From Endobacter medicaginis (lineage in GTDB: Bacteria > Pseudomonadota > Alphaproteobacteria > Acetobacterales > Acetobacteraceae): a DNA stretch of 64,000 bases. Below the pieces are notes generated by a model, which saw nothing but the letters and a program-made list of their open reading frames with translations, ran no database searches and had not been told where the DNA came from. Positions 16,641 through 26,321 of this stretch are shown one piece after another. How positions within the stretch are numbered: the first letter of the stretch is position 1; each line of letters starts with the position of its first letter. The position numbers and the translations under genes were made by a program. Location of the stretch: positions 124,001 through 188,000 of the forward strand of contig NZ_JACHXV010000006.1 of NCBI RefSeq assembly GCF_014192375.1. Reading direction: 5' to 3'.

Positions 16641-18035
16641 ATGAGCCTCGCCGACTTCCGCACCCTGATCGCCGACATCCCGCACACCGACGACCCCGCC
16701 CTGGTGCGTCGCAAGAGCCGCGACATGACCGTCGGCTTCAGCCCGATCCTGCGCGAGCAGGCGCGCGACCGCACCGCCGAGCTGGTCGTGAGCCCACGCA
16801 CCCGCGACGAGGTGATCCGCATCGCCGCCGCCGCCGCGCGCCACCGCATCGCTGTGCTGCCGCGGGGCTTGGGCACCTGCAACTGGGGCCAGGGCATCCC
16901 GCTCGCCGGCGGCATCATCCTGGAGATGACCGGGCTCGACCGCGTCGTGCGCAACGAGGGCGACACCATCCGCGTCGAGCCCGGCATGGTCATCGAGGCC
17001 GTGGACGACGCCGCCCGCGCCCGCGGACGCGAGTTGCGGATGTTTCCGTCCAGCAAACGCATCTCCACCATCGGCGGCTTCGTCGGCGGCGGCCATGTCG
17101 GCATCGGCTCGGTCGCCTGGGGCATCCTGCACGATCGCGGCAACCTGGCCGCATTGCAGGCGATCTCGCTCGAGGAGACCCCGCGCATCGTCGAGCTGCG
17201 CGGCTCCGAGGTGAACCTGATGCACCACACCTACGGCACCACCGGCATCGTCACCGAAATCGAGCTGCCGCTCGCCCATGCCCAGGCCTGGCGCGAGGCG
17301 GTGGTGGATTTCGAGGACTTCATGGACGCCGCGCGCTTCGGCCACGCGATGGCGAGCGCGGACGGGCTGCTGGTGAAGATGGTGGCGGTGAACGCCTGGC
17401 CGTATCCGAGCTATTTCACCCCGCTCGCGCGCTTCATCCGCGACGGGCGCCACACCGTGCATGTCATCGTCGCCGAGCCGTCGGCGGTGTTCTTCGAGGA
17501 ACTTGCGGCCGAGCACAACGGCACCATCGTCTATCAGGGCCCCGAGGGGATGGGCGATTTCGGCCGCCCGCTCTACGAGTTCAGCTTCGGTCATGCCCGC
17601 TTCCACGCCAACAAGGTGAATCCGAAGCTGCTGACCAATATCGGCATCTTTCCGCACAACGACATCCTCGGCGCGGTCGGGCGCGTCTACGCGCGCTTTC
17701 GCGACCTCGGCCCGCTGCGCCTCGACTTCAAGCGCATGGACGGCCAGCTCACCTGCCAGGGTGCGCCATTGTTCGAATACCAGGGCCCGGAGCACATGGC
17801 GCGCTTCATCGAGGAGCTGCAGTCCGAAGGCGTGCAGTCGGCCAACACCCACACCATGCACGTCAAGGAAAACGGCATGAAGCCGATCACCGCACGCGAA
17901 CGCGCCTTCCGCGCCGCGATGGATCCGCACGGCCTGTGCAATCCGGGCAAATTCGAGGCCAGCGACGTCGAGACCGCCGATATCGGTGCGAGCCTGCCGA
18001 CCACCGGCTGGCACCAGCCCGCCCTGGCCTCGTGA
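16641..18035 (+). CDS. FAD-linked oxidase (GlcD/VAO type)
   Basis: The 464-residue product belongs to the FAD_binding_4 (PCMH/VAO) superfamily. The flavin site includes VVSPRTRDEVIRIAAAAARH, VLPRGLGTCNWGQ, TIRVEPGMVIEAVDD and STIGGFVGGGHVGIGS, and the C-terminal cap ends in MDPHGLCNPGKFE. Relatives oxidise hydroxyacids, aldoses or aromatic alcohols. The substrate here is unknown. The gene stands between a nucleobase permease and an amidohydrolase, four bases before the latter, so it probably oxidises an intermediate of heterocycle breakdown. That assignment is inference. No Fe-S partner subunit is present. Confidence 0.8.
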   Translation: MSLADFRTLIADIPHTDDPALVRRKSRDMTVGFSPILREQARDRTAELVVSPRTRDEVIRIAAAAARHRIAVLPRGLGTCNWGQGIPLAGGIILEMTGLDRVVRNEGDTIRVEPGMVIEAVDDAARARGRELRMFPSSKRISTIGGFVGGGHVGIGSVAWGILHDRGNLAALQAISLEETPRIVELRGSEVNLMHHTYGTTGIVTEIELPLAHAQAWREAVVDFEDFMDAARFGHAMASADGLLVKMVAVNAWPYPSYFTPLARFIRDGRHTVHVIVAEPSAVFFEELAAEHNGTIVYQGPEGMGDFGRPLYEFSFGHARFHANKVNPKLLTNIGIFPHNDILGAVGRVYARFRDLGPLRLDFKRMDGQLTCQGAPLFEYQGPEHMARFIEELQSEGVQSANTHTMHVKENGMKPITARERAFRAAMDPHGLCNPGKFEASDVETADIGASLPTTGWHQPALAS

Positions 18036-18039
18036 CGCG

Positions 18040-19392
18040 ATGCAGCGGCTCCGCACCCTGCTCGGCGCCACCGGCCCACGCGCCCTGCTGTCTGACGGCC
18101 GCCTGGCGCAATCGGTGCTGCCGGCACGAGACCGGCCGGCACAGGGCTGGGATGTCGACGCGGACGGTTTCGCGGCGGTGGATCTGCTGATCGAGGATGG
18201 CCGCATCGCCGCCCTCCGCCCGCATCAGGCCGGGATGGAGGGCCTCGGCCTCGGCGGCGCCCTGCTCTGGCCGGGCTTCGTCGATGCCCACACCCATCTC
18301 GACAAGGGCCACATCTGGGCACGACGACGCAACCCGGACGGCACCCATGCGGGCGCGGCCGCCGCGGTCGCTGCCGACCGGCGCGCGCACTGGACGGCCG
18401 ACGACATCGCGCGACGCTTCGCGTTCGGCCTGCGCTGCGCCCATGCGCGCGGCACCGTCGCGATCCGTACCCATCTCGACAGCTACGAACCCGATCAGGC
18501 GCGCACCGCCTGGGAGGTGTTCGAGACCATGCGCCGCGACTGGGCCGGCCGCATCGCGCTCCAGGGCGTGATGATGGCGCGTCTGGAGCAATACCTGGGC
18601 GAGGACGGCGAGGCGCTGGCCGCTCTCGTCGCGCGCACCGGCGGCTGCCTGGGCGGCATCCTGCGCATCACGCCCCACGCGGGCGAGACCGAGGTGGACG
18701 CGGTCGATCGCGGCCTCGACCGGCTGTTCACGCTGGCGACCCGCTTCGGGCTCGACATCGACCTGCATGTCGACGAGACCGGCGACCCCGCCGCCTCCGG
18801 CCTGCGCGCGGTGGCGCGCGCCGCCCTGCGCCACCGCTTCGGCGGCCGCATCGCCTGCGGGCATTGCTGCGCCCTGTCGGTGCAGGACGAGGCGATGATG
18901 ACGGAGACGATCGCGCTGGCCGCGGAGGCCCGCATCACCGTGATCTGCCTGCCGCTCGCCAACCAGTTCCTCCAGGACCGCGTGGTTGGCCGTACCCCCC
19001 GCTGGCGTGGCATCGCCCCGGTGCACGAACTGCGCGCCGCGGGTGTCGAGGTGGTGGTGGCGAGCGACAATTGCCGTGATCCGTTCTACGCCTTCGGCGA
19101 TCACGACCTCGCCGACGTGCTGCGCGACTTCGCCCGCATCGCCCATGCCGATCTCGAGCTCGGCGCCTGGGCCGACAGCGTCACCCGCCTGCCCGCCGCC
19201 CTGCTCGGCCACCCGCCGCTCGCGATCGGCGCGCCGGCCGATCTGGTGGTGATGGCCGCCCGCTCGGCGTCCGAATTCCTTGCCCGCCCGGGCGCGGAGC
19301 GCGTGGTGCTGCGCGCGGGCCAGGTGCTCGACGCAGCCCTGCCGGACTACGAAACCCTCGATGACCTGTCTGGACAGACGGCCGGCGCGTGA
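18040..19392 (+). CDS. CodA-like cytosine deaminase/amidohydrolase
   Basis: This 450-residue metal-dependent hydrolase is of the cytosine deaminase branch. Motifs in order are FVDAHTHLDKGH (metal HxH), HLDSYEPDQ, LHVDETGDP (catalytic His and Glu), IACGHCCALS and SDNCRDPFYAFGDHDL (metal Asp), ending in a small composite beta-sandwich (GAPADLVVMAAR). The enzyme would release ammonia from cytosine or a related base such as isoguanine or creatinine. It starts four bases after the FAD oxidase stop. The following LysR gene overlaps it by four bases (GTGA), so permease, oxidase, deaminase and regulator form one transcription unit. Confidence 0.85.
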   Translation: MQRLRTLLGATGPRALLSDGRLAQSVLPARDRPAQGWDVDADGFAAVDLLIEDGRIAALRPHQAGMEGLGLGGALLWPGFVDAHTHLDKGHIWARRRNPDGTHAGAAAAVAADRRAHWTADDIARRFAFGLRCAHARGTVAIRTHLDSYEPDQARTAWEVFETMRRDWAGRIALQGVMMARLEQYLGEDGEALAALVARTGGCLGGILRITPHAGETEVDAVDRGLDRLFTLATRFGLDIDLHVDETGDPAASGLRAVARAALRHRFGGRIACGHCCALSVQDEAMMTETIALAAEARITVICLPLANQFLQDRVVGRTPRWRGIAPVHELRAAGVEVVVASDNCRDPFYAFGDHDLADVLRDFARIAHADLELGAWADSVTRLPAALLGHPPLAIGAPADLVVMAARSASEFLARPGAERVVLRAGQVLDAALPDYETLDDLSGQTAGA

Positions 19393-20312
19393 CGCAGGCT
19401 CGCGCCATGCTGCATTCGCGCACGCTGCGCTATCTCGACGAGGTCGCCCGCGCCGGTTCGATCCGGCGTGCCGCCGAGCGGCTGAATGTCTCGCCGACCG
19501 CGGTCAACAAGCAGATCCTCGCCTATGAGCTCGATCACGGCATCCGCGTCTTCGAGCGCCTGCCGCGCGGCATGCGGCTGACGACCGCCGGCGAGGCACT
19601 GATCGGCCATATCCGGCGCACCTTGCAGGATTACCGCCAGACCGAGATCTACATCGAACAGCTCAGGGGCCTTCGCGCCGGCTCGATCCGGCTCGGCACG
19701 ATGAGCGGCCTGACCAGCGGGCTGCTGGCCTCGATCCTGACCGCGTTCCATCGCGATCATCCCGCGGTGACGGTCTCGGTGCACACGATGTCGAGTGCGG
19801 AACTGACCCGGATGGTGATCGAGGACGAGCTCGATCTCTGCCTCGGCTACAACCTGCCCGCCGATCCGCAACTCGCCACGGTCGCCAGCTTCGACGGCAG
19901 GCTCGGCGCGGTGATGCGCGCCGACCACCCTCTGGCGGGTGCGAGCGTGCTGCGCGTGCAGGACTGCATCGCCTACCCGCTGGTGATGCCGCTGCCCGGC
20001 ATGGCGATGGCGACCACGATCGGCACCCTCTTCGCCCACGAGGACGCCACCGCCCGCCCGGTCTGCACCACCAACTCGATCGAACTGATGAAGAACATGC
20101 TCGCGTCTGGCGACTTCATCACCTTCATCTCGCGCTTCGACATGCTGTCGGTGAGCGGTGCGACATCGCTGGTCCATATCCCGCTCGCGGGCACGATGCC
20201 TCAGAACACGTTGAGTCTGATACGCCATCGCCGACGCAAGCGCGACCTGTCGATCACGCTGCTGGCCGACCTGCTGCAGGACGCGATCCGCACCCTCGCT
20301 CCCGGCCACTGA
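19389..20312 (+). CDS. LysR family regulator of the nucleobase gene set
   Basis: This is a 307-residue LysR-type regulator. The DNA-binding region at about residues 8-70 reads SRTLRYLDEVARAGSIRRAAERLNVSPTAVNKQI, then FERLPRGMRLTTAGEAL; the effector domain follows. The HTH resembles LysR regulators of purine or amidohydrolase clusters that lack the usual LQPAVS recognition-helix wording. GTG 19389 overlaps the deaminase stop (GTGA); ATG 19407 is the alternative start. Being the last gene of the permease-oxidase-deaminase unit, it probably autoregulates that unit. It converges with the taurine aminotransferase gene, with nine bases between the stops. Confidence 0.87.
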   Translation: MTQARAMLHSRTLRYLDEVARAGSIRRAAERLNVSPTAVNKQILAYELDHGIRVFERLPRGMRLTTAGEALIGHIRRTLQDYRQTEIYIEQLRGLRAGSIRLGTMSGLTSGLLASILTAFHRDHPAVTVSVHTMSSAELTRMVIEDELDLCLGYNLPADPQLATVASFDGRLGAVMRADHPLAGASVLRVQDCIAYPLVMPLPGMAMATTIGTLFAHEDATARPVCTTNSIELMKNMLASGDFITFISRFDMLSVSGATSLVHIPLAGTMPQNTLSLIRHRRRKRDLSITLLADLLQDAIRTLAPGH

Positions 20313-20321
20313 CGCGGGGGA

Positions 20322-21701
20322 TCAGGCCGCGATCTCCGACAGGGCGACATCGATGGCGCGCACGATCTGCAGGATCTGGGCGTGGCTGACCACGAGCGCC
20401 GGACTGAGGCAGAGCGTGTTGTTGAAGCCGGGCAGGCTGCGGTTCGTCATGCCGATGAGCACGCCCTGGCGGCGACACAGGCCGACGACCCGCCCGACCA
20501 GCGCCTCGTCGAGCGGACACCGTGTCTCGCGGTCGGCGACCAGCTCGATCCCCCAGAACAGGCCCAGTCCGCGGACGTCGCCGATCACCGCATGGCGTTC
20601 CATCAGGCCTCGGAGCTCGCGTTCCAGGACGACGCCCATCTCCCGGGCATTATCGAGCAGACGCTCGTCCTCGATGATGCGCATGTTCTCGAGGGCCGCG
20701 GCGGGCCCGGCGAGACAGCCGCCGAAGGTCGAGATGTCACGGAAATACCCCAGCTCGCCACCATCCGCGTGGCGGAACTTCTCGAAGACGGCTTCGGTGG
20801 TCACCGTACACGCGATGGCGGCGTAGCCGGAGGCGACGCCCTTCGCCATGGTGACGAAATCCGGCTGGATGCCGAAATTCTGGTAGCCGAACCAGGTGCC
20901 CGTGCGCCCCAGGCCGCAGACCACCTCGTCGACATGCAGCAGGATGTCATGGCGACGGCAGATTTCCTGGACGCGCTGCCAATACCCTTGCGGCGGCACG
21001 ATCACCCCGCCACCGGCGGTGATCGGCTCCAGGCAGAGGGCGCCGATCGTGTCAGCGCCCTCGCGCTCGATCACGTGTTCGATCGCATCGGCCGCCGCCT
21101 CGCCGTATCGCGCCGCGTCGGGAAACTGACTTCTGTATTCGAGGCAGTGCGGAACCTCGACGAAGCCCGGAGCGAACGGGCCATACGCCGCCGAGCGCTG
21201 CGGCTGCCCGCAGGCGGCCAGAGTCCCGAGCGTGGTGCCGTGATAGTCGCGTTCGCGAAAGAGAATCTTCCATTTGCGGCCACCGTGATGCTGCGCCGAG
21301 ATCTGGCGCACCATCTTGAACACCTTCTCGTTCGCCTCCGATCCCGAGGTGCTGTAATAGACGCGGCTCATGCCGGGCATCCTGGCGATTAGCTGCTCGG
21401 CGAAACGCGCTCCGGGGATGGAGCCCGCGCTGGCGGCGAAATAGTTCAGCTTGACCAGCTGCTCGTGTACCGCATCGGCGATGCTCCGCCGGCCATAGCC
21501 GACATTGACCGTCCAGACACCGCCCGAGACCGCGTCGAGGAACTCGCGGCCCTCGATGTCCCACAGGCGCAGGCCATGGCCTTCGACGAATACCGCAGGA
21601 TCGGCCTGATCGAAGGCGCGATGCTGGGTGAGATGGTGCCAGACATGGGCCCGGTCGGCGGCGACGATATCCGTCTGGTCGTTGGGAGAGAGCGTGCTCA
21701 T
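20322..21701 (-). CDS. tpa: Taurine-pyruvate aminotransferase
   Basis: Tpa transfers the amino group of taurine to pyruvate, giving sulfoacetaldehyde and alanine, with PLP as cofactor. The 459-residue class III aminotransferase carries wording that I recall as specific to Tpa: HVWHHLTQHRAF, DAVSGGVWTVNVGYGR, MPGMSRVYYSTSGSEANEKV, ALCLEPITAGGGVI, HVDEVVCGLGRTGTWFGYQ and the PLP lysine in TMAKGVASGY. Related omega-transaminases use beta-alanine or hypotaurine, so another amino acceptor is possible. It is the last gene of a five-gene minus-strand operon. No sulfoacetaldehyde acetyltransferase (xsc) or pta gene is in the window, so the next step must be encoded elsewhere. Confidence 0.85.
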   Translation of the reverse strand: MSTLSPNDQTDIVAADRAHVWHHLTQHRAFDQADPAVFVEGHGLRLWDIEGREFLDAVSGGVWTVNVGYGRRSIADAVHEQLVKLNYFAASAGSIPGARFAEQLIARMPGMSRVYYSTSGSEANEKVFKMVRQISAQHHGGRKWKILFRERDYHGTTLGTLAACGQPQRSAAYGPFAPGFVEVPHCLEYRSQFPDAARYGEAAADAIEHVIEREGADTIGALCLEPITAGGGVIVPPQGYWQRVQEICRRHDILLHVDEVVCGLGRTGTWFGYQNFGIQPDFVTMAKGVASGYAAIACTVTTEAVFEKFRHADGGELGYFRDISTFGGCLAGPAAALENMRIIEDERLLDNAREMGVVLERELRGLMERHAVIGDVRGLGLFWGIELVADRETRCPLDEALVGRVVGLCRRQGVLIGMTNRSLPGFNNTLCLSPALVVSHAQILQIVRAIDVALSEIAA

Positions 21702-21725
21702 GATGATCCTGATGAAGCAGATGGC

Positions 21726-23993
21726 TCAGTAATCGATGCTGACGCGGCCGCCGATGAAGCGGGGCGGCCCCGGAAGCCAGAATTCGGTGACCGTGTAGGA
21801 ACCGCCCGTCGTGTAGTACTGGCGGTTGAGGAGATTGGTGGCATAGAGCGTCGCCGCCCAGTGACCGTGCGTCGGACGCACGGTCATGTGTGCACCGAGC
21901 AGGAAATATGACGGCAGCATGTACACACCCGTGCCACCGGGCGTCAGCGCCTGCGCCCCGCGATACGACCAGTCCAGCCCGGTCTCCACACTCAGCGGAC
22001 CCGGCGGCTGCAGCGTGTAGTCGGCCGATCCGTTCAGGGTCAGTTTGGGCTGGCCGAGATCGTAGCCGTTGTAGCTGGTGTAGAAGGGCGCCCAGATCCC
22101 GGTCTGCTGGAAATGCGCGTAGACCGCCGCCGTGTTCGAGCTCTGGAAGTCCTGGAACTTGCCGCGCTGGTAACCGAGATTCTGATGGATGTAGAAGCCC
22201 TTGAACGGATGGATGTCCGCCGAGAACTCCACCCCCCAGATCTCGGATTTCGGGATGTTCGTGTAACGGCCGAGCGGGCCGAAACTCGGCACCACATAGG
22301 TGCCGAGATATTGCTGGTCGTGATAGTCGTAATAGAAGGCGGCCGCGTTGAGGCGCAGTCGGTTGGCAATGACATCGCTCTTGATCCCTGCTTCGTAGGA
22401 CAACAGGGTTTCCGGCTTGTAGGGCGTCAGCTGGCTCTGCACGACCGTGTTGTTGGCGGTGAACCCGCCAGGCTTGAAGCCTTTGCTGACCTTGAAATAC
22501 AGCATCGTGCGCGCCGTCGCCTGCCATTGCGCGCCGAGCACGCCGGAGAACTGGTTGGCGTTGGCCCCCTCGTCGGCAAAGGAGAGGCTGTTGATGCCGA
22601 TATGCTTCGTGTTCAGGCCCAGCAGCTGCTGGTCGTTGGCTTCGTGATTGATGCCGCCGAACAGGCTCACACGCCCCGGCAGACGATACGAAAGATGGGC
22701 GAACTGGGCGAAGGTCTGCCCGTCCTGATGGTAGTGCGTCTGCAGCATGTAGCCGCGTAGCGGCAGATAGTCGGTGGAATCGCCAAAGAAGTTCGTGTTC
22801 ATCCGGATACGGTTGTAAGTGGCGCCCAGGTCCCACTGCAGCGCCGCCGAATCGTCGCGCGAATGCAGGCGCAGTTCCTGGGTGAAGGAATTCGCCCAGA
22901 TCGAACGATAGGTATCGCCCGTCGCCCATTTCGTGCCGTCCTGATCGGTGTATTCGGCGATCCGCTCGGTCTCGTAGGCACTGATCGACTGCAGCGTGGC
23001 GAAGGAGAAATCATGCGCGACGTTCAGATCGGCGCCCCAGTTGGTGTCGTGTTCACTGGGATAGAGCGAGGCCGGGCGTCCGATCAGCCTGGCGAAGGCC
23101 GGCTTGAGACTCCAGTTGGCCTCCTGATAGGGCAACGACGGATATGGCTTGCTCGGCAGGCTGTTGAGAACCGGCTTGACCGCAATGGTCTGTGAGTCGT
23201 CCTGGAGCCAGTGTGCGGAGAACTGCACGGTGGTCCTGGCATCGGGGGTCCAGCGCAGCTTGGCGCGCAGCGCGCCCATGTCGGCATTGCCGAGATGCGT
23301 GGCATTGGCCGGGCTGTACTGCCAGCCGCCGCCATGTTCCGTCTGACCGGCAATGCGGAACGACAGCGTGGGCGCGATCGGTCCCGAGACATAAAGGGTC
23401 GTGCGGCTGCGCGCGTAGCTGGCGATGTCCTGGCTGACGCCGCCATGCCAGTCGGGGGTCGGGTCGTTGGTGCGGATATTGACCTCGCCAGCGGAATCGG
23501 CGAGCCCGTGCTCGGTGCCGACCGGACCGGCGACAACGCCGACGGTGGCGATGTCGAACAGCATGCCGGCACTCATCGACGAGACCGGGTAGGGCACGCC
23601 GTCGATATAGGTCATCACCGACGGCATCGCGTTCTGGGTGAAGTCGCTCATGCCGATGCCGCGAATGTAATAGACCGTGGTCTGGGTGCCGTTCATCGAC
23701 ATGATCGAGACGTTGGGCGCGATCTTCTGCAGATCGGTCGCCTTGGTCACGCCGAGGCGGACCAGATCGGCGCCGCTGTACTCGGTCACCGTCGCCGCCT
23801 GATGCTGGGCGGCGCCGAAGCGGAAGGACGGATGCGCGCGACGCACCTCGATGTTTTCCTCGCTCGGCGGTTTGGCGGCGGCCGCATGACGGTGCCGGGC
23901 GACGGGTTCGGCGGCACGCGCCGTGCTCGAGACCAGGGCGGCGGATGCCAGCAGCAGGGCGATCCTGCTGTCGGGACGAGAGGTCGAGCGCAT
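21726..23993 (-). CDS. TonB-dependent outer-membrane receptor
   Basis: The 755-residue product has a Sec signal peptide (RIALLLASAALVSSTARAAEP). A plug domain follows with DLQKIAPNVSIMSMNG, YYIRGIGMSDFTQNAMP and YIDGVPYPVSS, then a long beta-barrel ending in an aromatic residue (GGRVSIDY). It resembles sphingomonad-style receptors that import organic ligands, not classic siderophore receptors. The plug triad usually reading VLRGPQGTLYG is diverged here to VVAGPVGTEHG. ATG 23993 is preceded by GGAGG at good spacing. It lies 24 bases before tpa and 76 after the MFS gene, so it probably imports the operon's substrate across the outer membrane. Confidence 0.88.
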   Translation of the reverse strand: MRSTSRPDSRIALLLASAALVSSTARAAEPVARHRHAAAAKPPSEENIEVRRAHPSFRFGAAQHQAATVTEYSGADLVRLGVTKATDLQKIAPNVSIMSMNGTQTTVYYIRGIGMSDFTQNAMPSVMTYIDGVPYPVSSMSAGMLFDIATVGVVAGPVGTEHGLADSAGEVNIRTNDPTPDWHGGVSQDIASYARSRTTLYVSGPIAPTLSFRIAGQTEHGGGWQYSPANATHLGNADMGALRAKLRWTPDARTTVQFSAHWLQDDSQTIAVKPVLNSLPSKPYPSLPYQEANWSLKPAFARLIGRPASLYPSEHDTNWGADLNVAHDFSFATLQSISAYETERIAEYTDQDGTKWATGDTYRSIWANSFTQELRLHSRDDSAALQWDLGATYNRIRMNTNFFGDSTDYLPLRGYMLQTHYHQDGQTFAQFAHLSYRLPGRVSLFGGINHEANDQQLLGLNTKHIGINSLSFADEGANANQFSGVLGAQWQATARTMLYFKVSKGFKPGGFTANNTVVQSQLTPYKPETLLSYEAGIKSDVIANRLRLNAAAFYYDYHDQQYLGTYVVPSFGPLGRYTNIPKSEIWGVEFSADIHPFKGFYIHQNLGYQRGKFQDFQSSNTAAVYAHFQQTGIWAPFYTSYNGYDLGQPKLTLNGSADYTLQPPGPLSVETGLDWSYRGAQALTPGGTGVYMLPSYFLLGAHMTVRPTHGHWAATLYATNLLNRQYYTTGGSYTVTEFWLPGPPRFIGGRVSIDY

Positions 23994-24069
23994 CAGAAGG
24001 CCTCCGTTTTCATTGCCTTTACGTAATATTATCGGGTCGGCAGGAGCGGTTGCGGCTCCGGCGTGCAGC

Positions 24070-25395
24070 TCAGTCGGGCGGTGCGTCGCGGATCGCGCGA
24101 TAGGGTGCGCGACAGGCGGCGAACCCGCCGGCGGCGGCGGCACATGCCAGCGGCACCACCACCGAGATGGCATGGCCGAGCGCCTGCGGGCCTGGCGCGA
24201 ACAGCCGCGCGGTGAGCGCGGTCGCCAGCGGTCCGAGGCTCATCGCGACGAGATTGACGACCGCGGTATAGAAAGCCGTCACCCGTCCGAGCACCGGCCC
24301 GGGGACGATCTCCTGCAGGGAGCCCGGGGCCAGGCCCCAGATGAAGCTCGCGAAGAAGGAATAGATTGCCAGCAGCGTCAGCGAGAGCGTCTCGGTCCGC
24401 GCCAGGCCGAACAGCAGCGCCGGCACCATCATGCCGAGCGCCGAGACGATGCCGACCAGCATCTTGCCATCCCGCGCGCCGCGTCGGGCGAGCAGATCGG
24501 CCAGCAGGCCACCGGCGAGCGAGCCGAGCGGGCCGGTAATCAAAGTCAGCAGGCCAAGCACCAGACCGATCTTCGGCAGACCCCAGCCAAATTGCCGGAC
24601 GAACACCAGCGGCATCCAGGCGGCGATGGCGTAGCTGGCGAAGCACGCCGCGGTGAATCCGAGATGGTGCAGCCACAGCGCGCGGCCGCGCGCCCTGTAG
24701 AGCGACAGCAGCGGGCGCAGGTCGAACAGGGTCGCGGAGGCCGCCGCCTCGCGGCGCGGAATGCGGATCGTCGCTGCCAGCAGCGCCACCGGCAGTCCCA
24801 CCAGACCCACGCTCAGCATCACCACCCGCCAGGGCTGCAACGGCCCGAGCAGCGGCAGCACGGGGGTGGCGCTGCCGATCGAGCGCAGGATCGCCGCGGT
24901 GCCCAGACCTGCACCGGCGCTGCCGATGAACAGGCCCGCGGCAAACACGCCGAGCGGAATACCCCGGCGCTGCGGCGGAAAACTGTCCTTCAGGATCGAG
25001 GTCGCCCCCGGCAGCAGTGTCGCCTCGCCCGCGCCGACGACGATGCGGCAGACGAAGATCTGCGCGAAACTGTGACACAGACCGCACAACGCGGTGGCGA
25101 GGCTCCAGGCCAGGATGCCGCCGGCCACCACCAGCCCGCGGCGCCCGGTATCGATCAGCCAGGCCACCGGCAGGCCAAAGGCCGCGTAGAACACCGCGAA
25201 CGAAAAGCCCTGCAGGAGGCTGAACTGCACGTCGCCGATGTGGAAATCGGCTTCGACCCGGGCCGCCAGGATGCCGAGAATGCCGCGATCGACAAAGGAC
25301 AGCACATAGGCGAGGAACAGGATCGCGCAGGCGGACCAGGCCGCGGCGCGGCTCGGCCAAACGGCCGCGATGGTGCGCGAGGTCGGGTTCGTCAT
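24070..25395 (-). CDS. MFS transporter, spinster/anion-sugar-symporter-like
   Basis: The 441-residue protein has twelve predicted membrane helices. MFS landmarks are LSFVDRGILGILAARVEADFHIGDVQFSLLQGFSF in helices 1-2, the loop WLIDTGRRG, and RIVVGAGEATLLPGATSILKD between helices 4 and 5. The wording matches spinster-type MFS permeases that often accompany TonB receptors and amidohydrolases. It overlaps the CobW gene by four bases (ATGA), and the TonB receptor follows 76 bases later. It is the likely inner-membrane step for the ligand brought in by the receptor. The substrate is unknown; taurine or a taurine conjugate is a guess from the neighbours. Confidence 0.85.
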   Translation of the reverse strand: MTNPTSRTIAAVWPSRAAAWSACAILFLAYVLSFVDRGILGILAARVEADFHIGDVQFSLLQGFSFAVFYAAFGLPVAWLIDTGRRGLVVAGGILAWSLATALCGLCHSFAQIFVCRIVVGAGEATLLPGATSILKDSFPPQRRGIPLGVFAAGLFIGSAGAGLGTAAILRSIGSATPVLPLLGPLQPWRVVMLSVGLVGLPVALLAATIRIPRREAAASATLFDLRPLLSLYRARGRALWLHHLGFTAACFASYAIAAWMPLVFVRQFGWGLPKIGLVLGLLTLITGPLGSLAGGLLADLLARRGARDGKMLVGIVSALGMMVPALLFGLARTETLSLTLLAIYSFFASFIWGLAPGSLQEIVPGPVLGRVTAFYTAVVNLVAMSLGPLATALTARLFAPGPQALGHAISVVVPLACAAAAGGFAACRAPYRAIRDAPPD

Positions 25396-26321
25396 CGGAC
25401 AGGCTCCCCGGTCGGAATGGCGACGTCAAATCCGGTCGTGTCCGGCCATGTCAGATCGGGCAGCGGCGGACGTCCGATGGCCACGAGGCCGCAAGGCTGG
25501 GTGCCCGGAGCCTCGGCGAGCGTCTGCGCCGCACCGGCACGCTGCACCAGCACCGGATGGTCGTGATCGGCGACACTGACGATGCCCTTGATCCGCAGGA
25601 TCTGCTCGGGCAGTCCGCCGAGCCATGCTTCCAGGGCCGCACGGGTCACACGCCTCGCCTGCGGCCAGTGGCGACGCCAGAACAGATCGGCGTGAGGCGC
25701 GTCGCCGGTCACGGCCTCGGCCGAAAAGCGCCCCGACGCGCCCGATGCGGGTGCGAAACAGGCCTGATCCTCCTCACCGGCGAGGAACATCCGCTCAGGC
25801 CCGATGCCCAGACGTTCCAGCAGCGCGACGGCCTGGCGAAGGCGCGCGGCAGGAACAACATCGGCATGGGTCAGCAGGCAGCGGTCGGCACGCGCGAGCT
25901 GGCGCTGCACGGTATCGGCGAGATAGGGATCGGCCAGTTGCCCGGCGAGGTCGCGCACATTGACGGCGACGATCACGAGGCCATGCGCGAGGTCGCGCTC
26001 GAGCCGCGCGATCTGCGCGATACGACGCGGATCGCCGACCCCGCTGGCCTCGACCACGATCCGCGTGACGGCGGGTGCGGCCTGACGCAGCCGGCCGATC
26101 GCGCCCCCGAGATCGTCACCGACAGCGCAGCACACGCAGCCATTCGTCAGCCCGACGACATCGCCACCAGCCTGCGCGATCAGCGCCTCGTCGACATTGA
26201 CGGCGCCGAAATCGTTGACGATCACGCCGATCGGCACCGGTGCCGAGCTCAGCAGACGATTGATCGTCGCGGTCTTGCCCGCGCCGAGAAACCCGCCCAG
26301 GACATCGAGCGCGACCGTCAC
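25392..26321 (-). CDS. CobW/COG0523-family GTPase (metal chaperone)
   Basis: This 309-residue G3E GTPase has Walker A GGFLGAGKT at residues ~10-18, VNDFGAVNVDEAL, the metal-binding GCVCC (CxCC type), IVVEASGVGDPRRI and the guanine-specificity segment LTHADVV. A C-terminal CobW domain follows. COG0523 proteins load Zn, Co or Fe into client metalloenzymes. The GTG start overlaps the amidohydrolase stop (GTGA), and its own stop overlaps the MFS start, so it is tightly embedded in the operon. The neighbouring amidohydrolase is the obvious client, which is inference. No Zur-type zinc-starvation site was recognised. Confidence 0.85.
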   Translation of the reverse strand: MTVALDVLGGFLGAGKTATINRLLSSAPVPIGVIVNDFGAVNVDEALIAQAGGDVVGLTNGCVCCAVGDDLGGAIGRLRQAAPAVTRIVVEASGVGDPRRIAQIARLERDLAHGLVIVAVNVRDLAGQLADPYLADTVQRQLARADRCLLTHADVVPAARLRQAVALLERLGIGPERMFLAGEEDQACFAPASGASGRFSAEAVTGDAPHADLFWRRHWPQARRVTRAALEAWLGGLPEQILRIKGIVSVADHDHPVLVQRAGAAQTLAEAPGTQPCGLVAIGRPPLPDLTWPDTTGFDVAIPTGEPVR

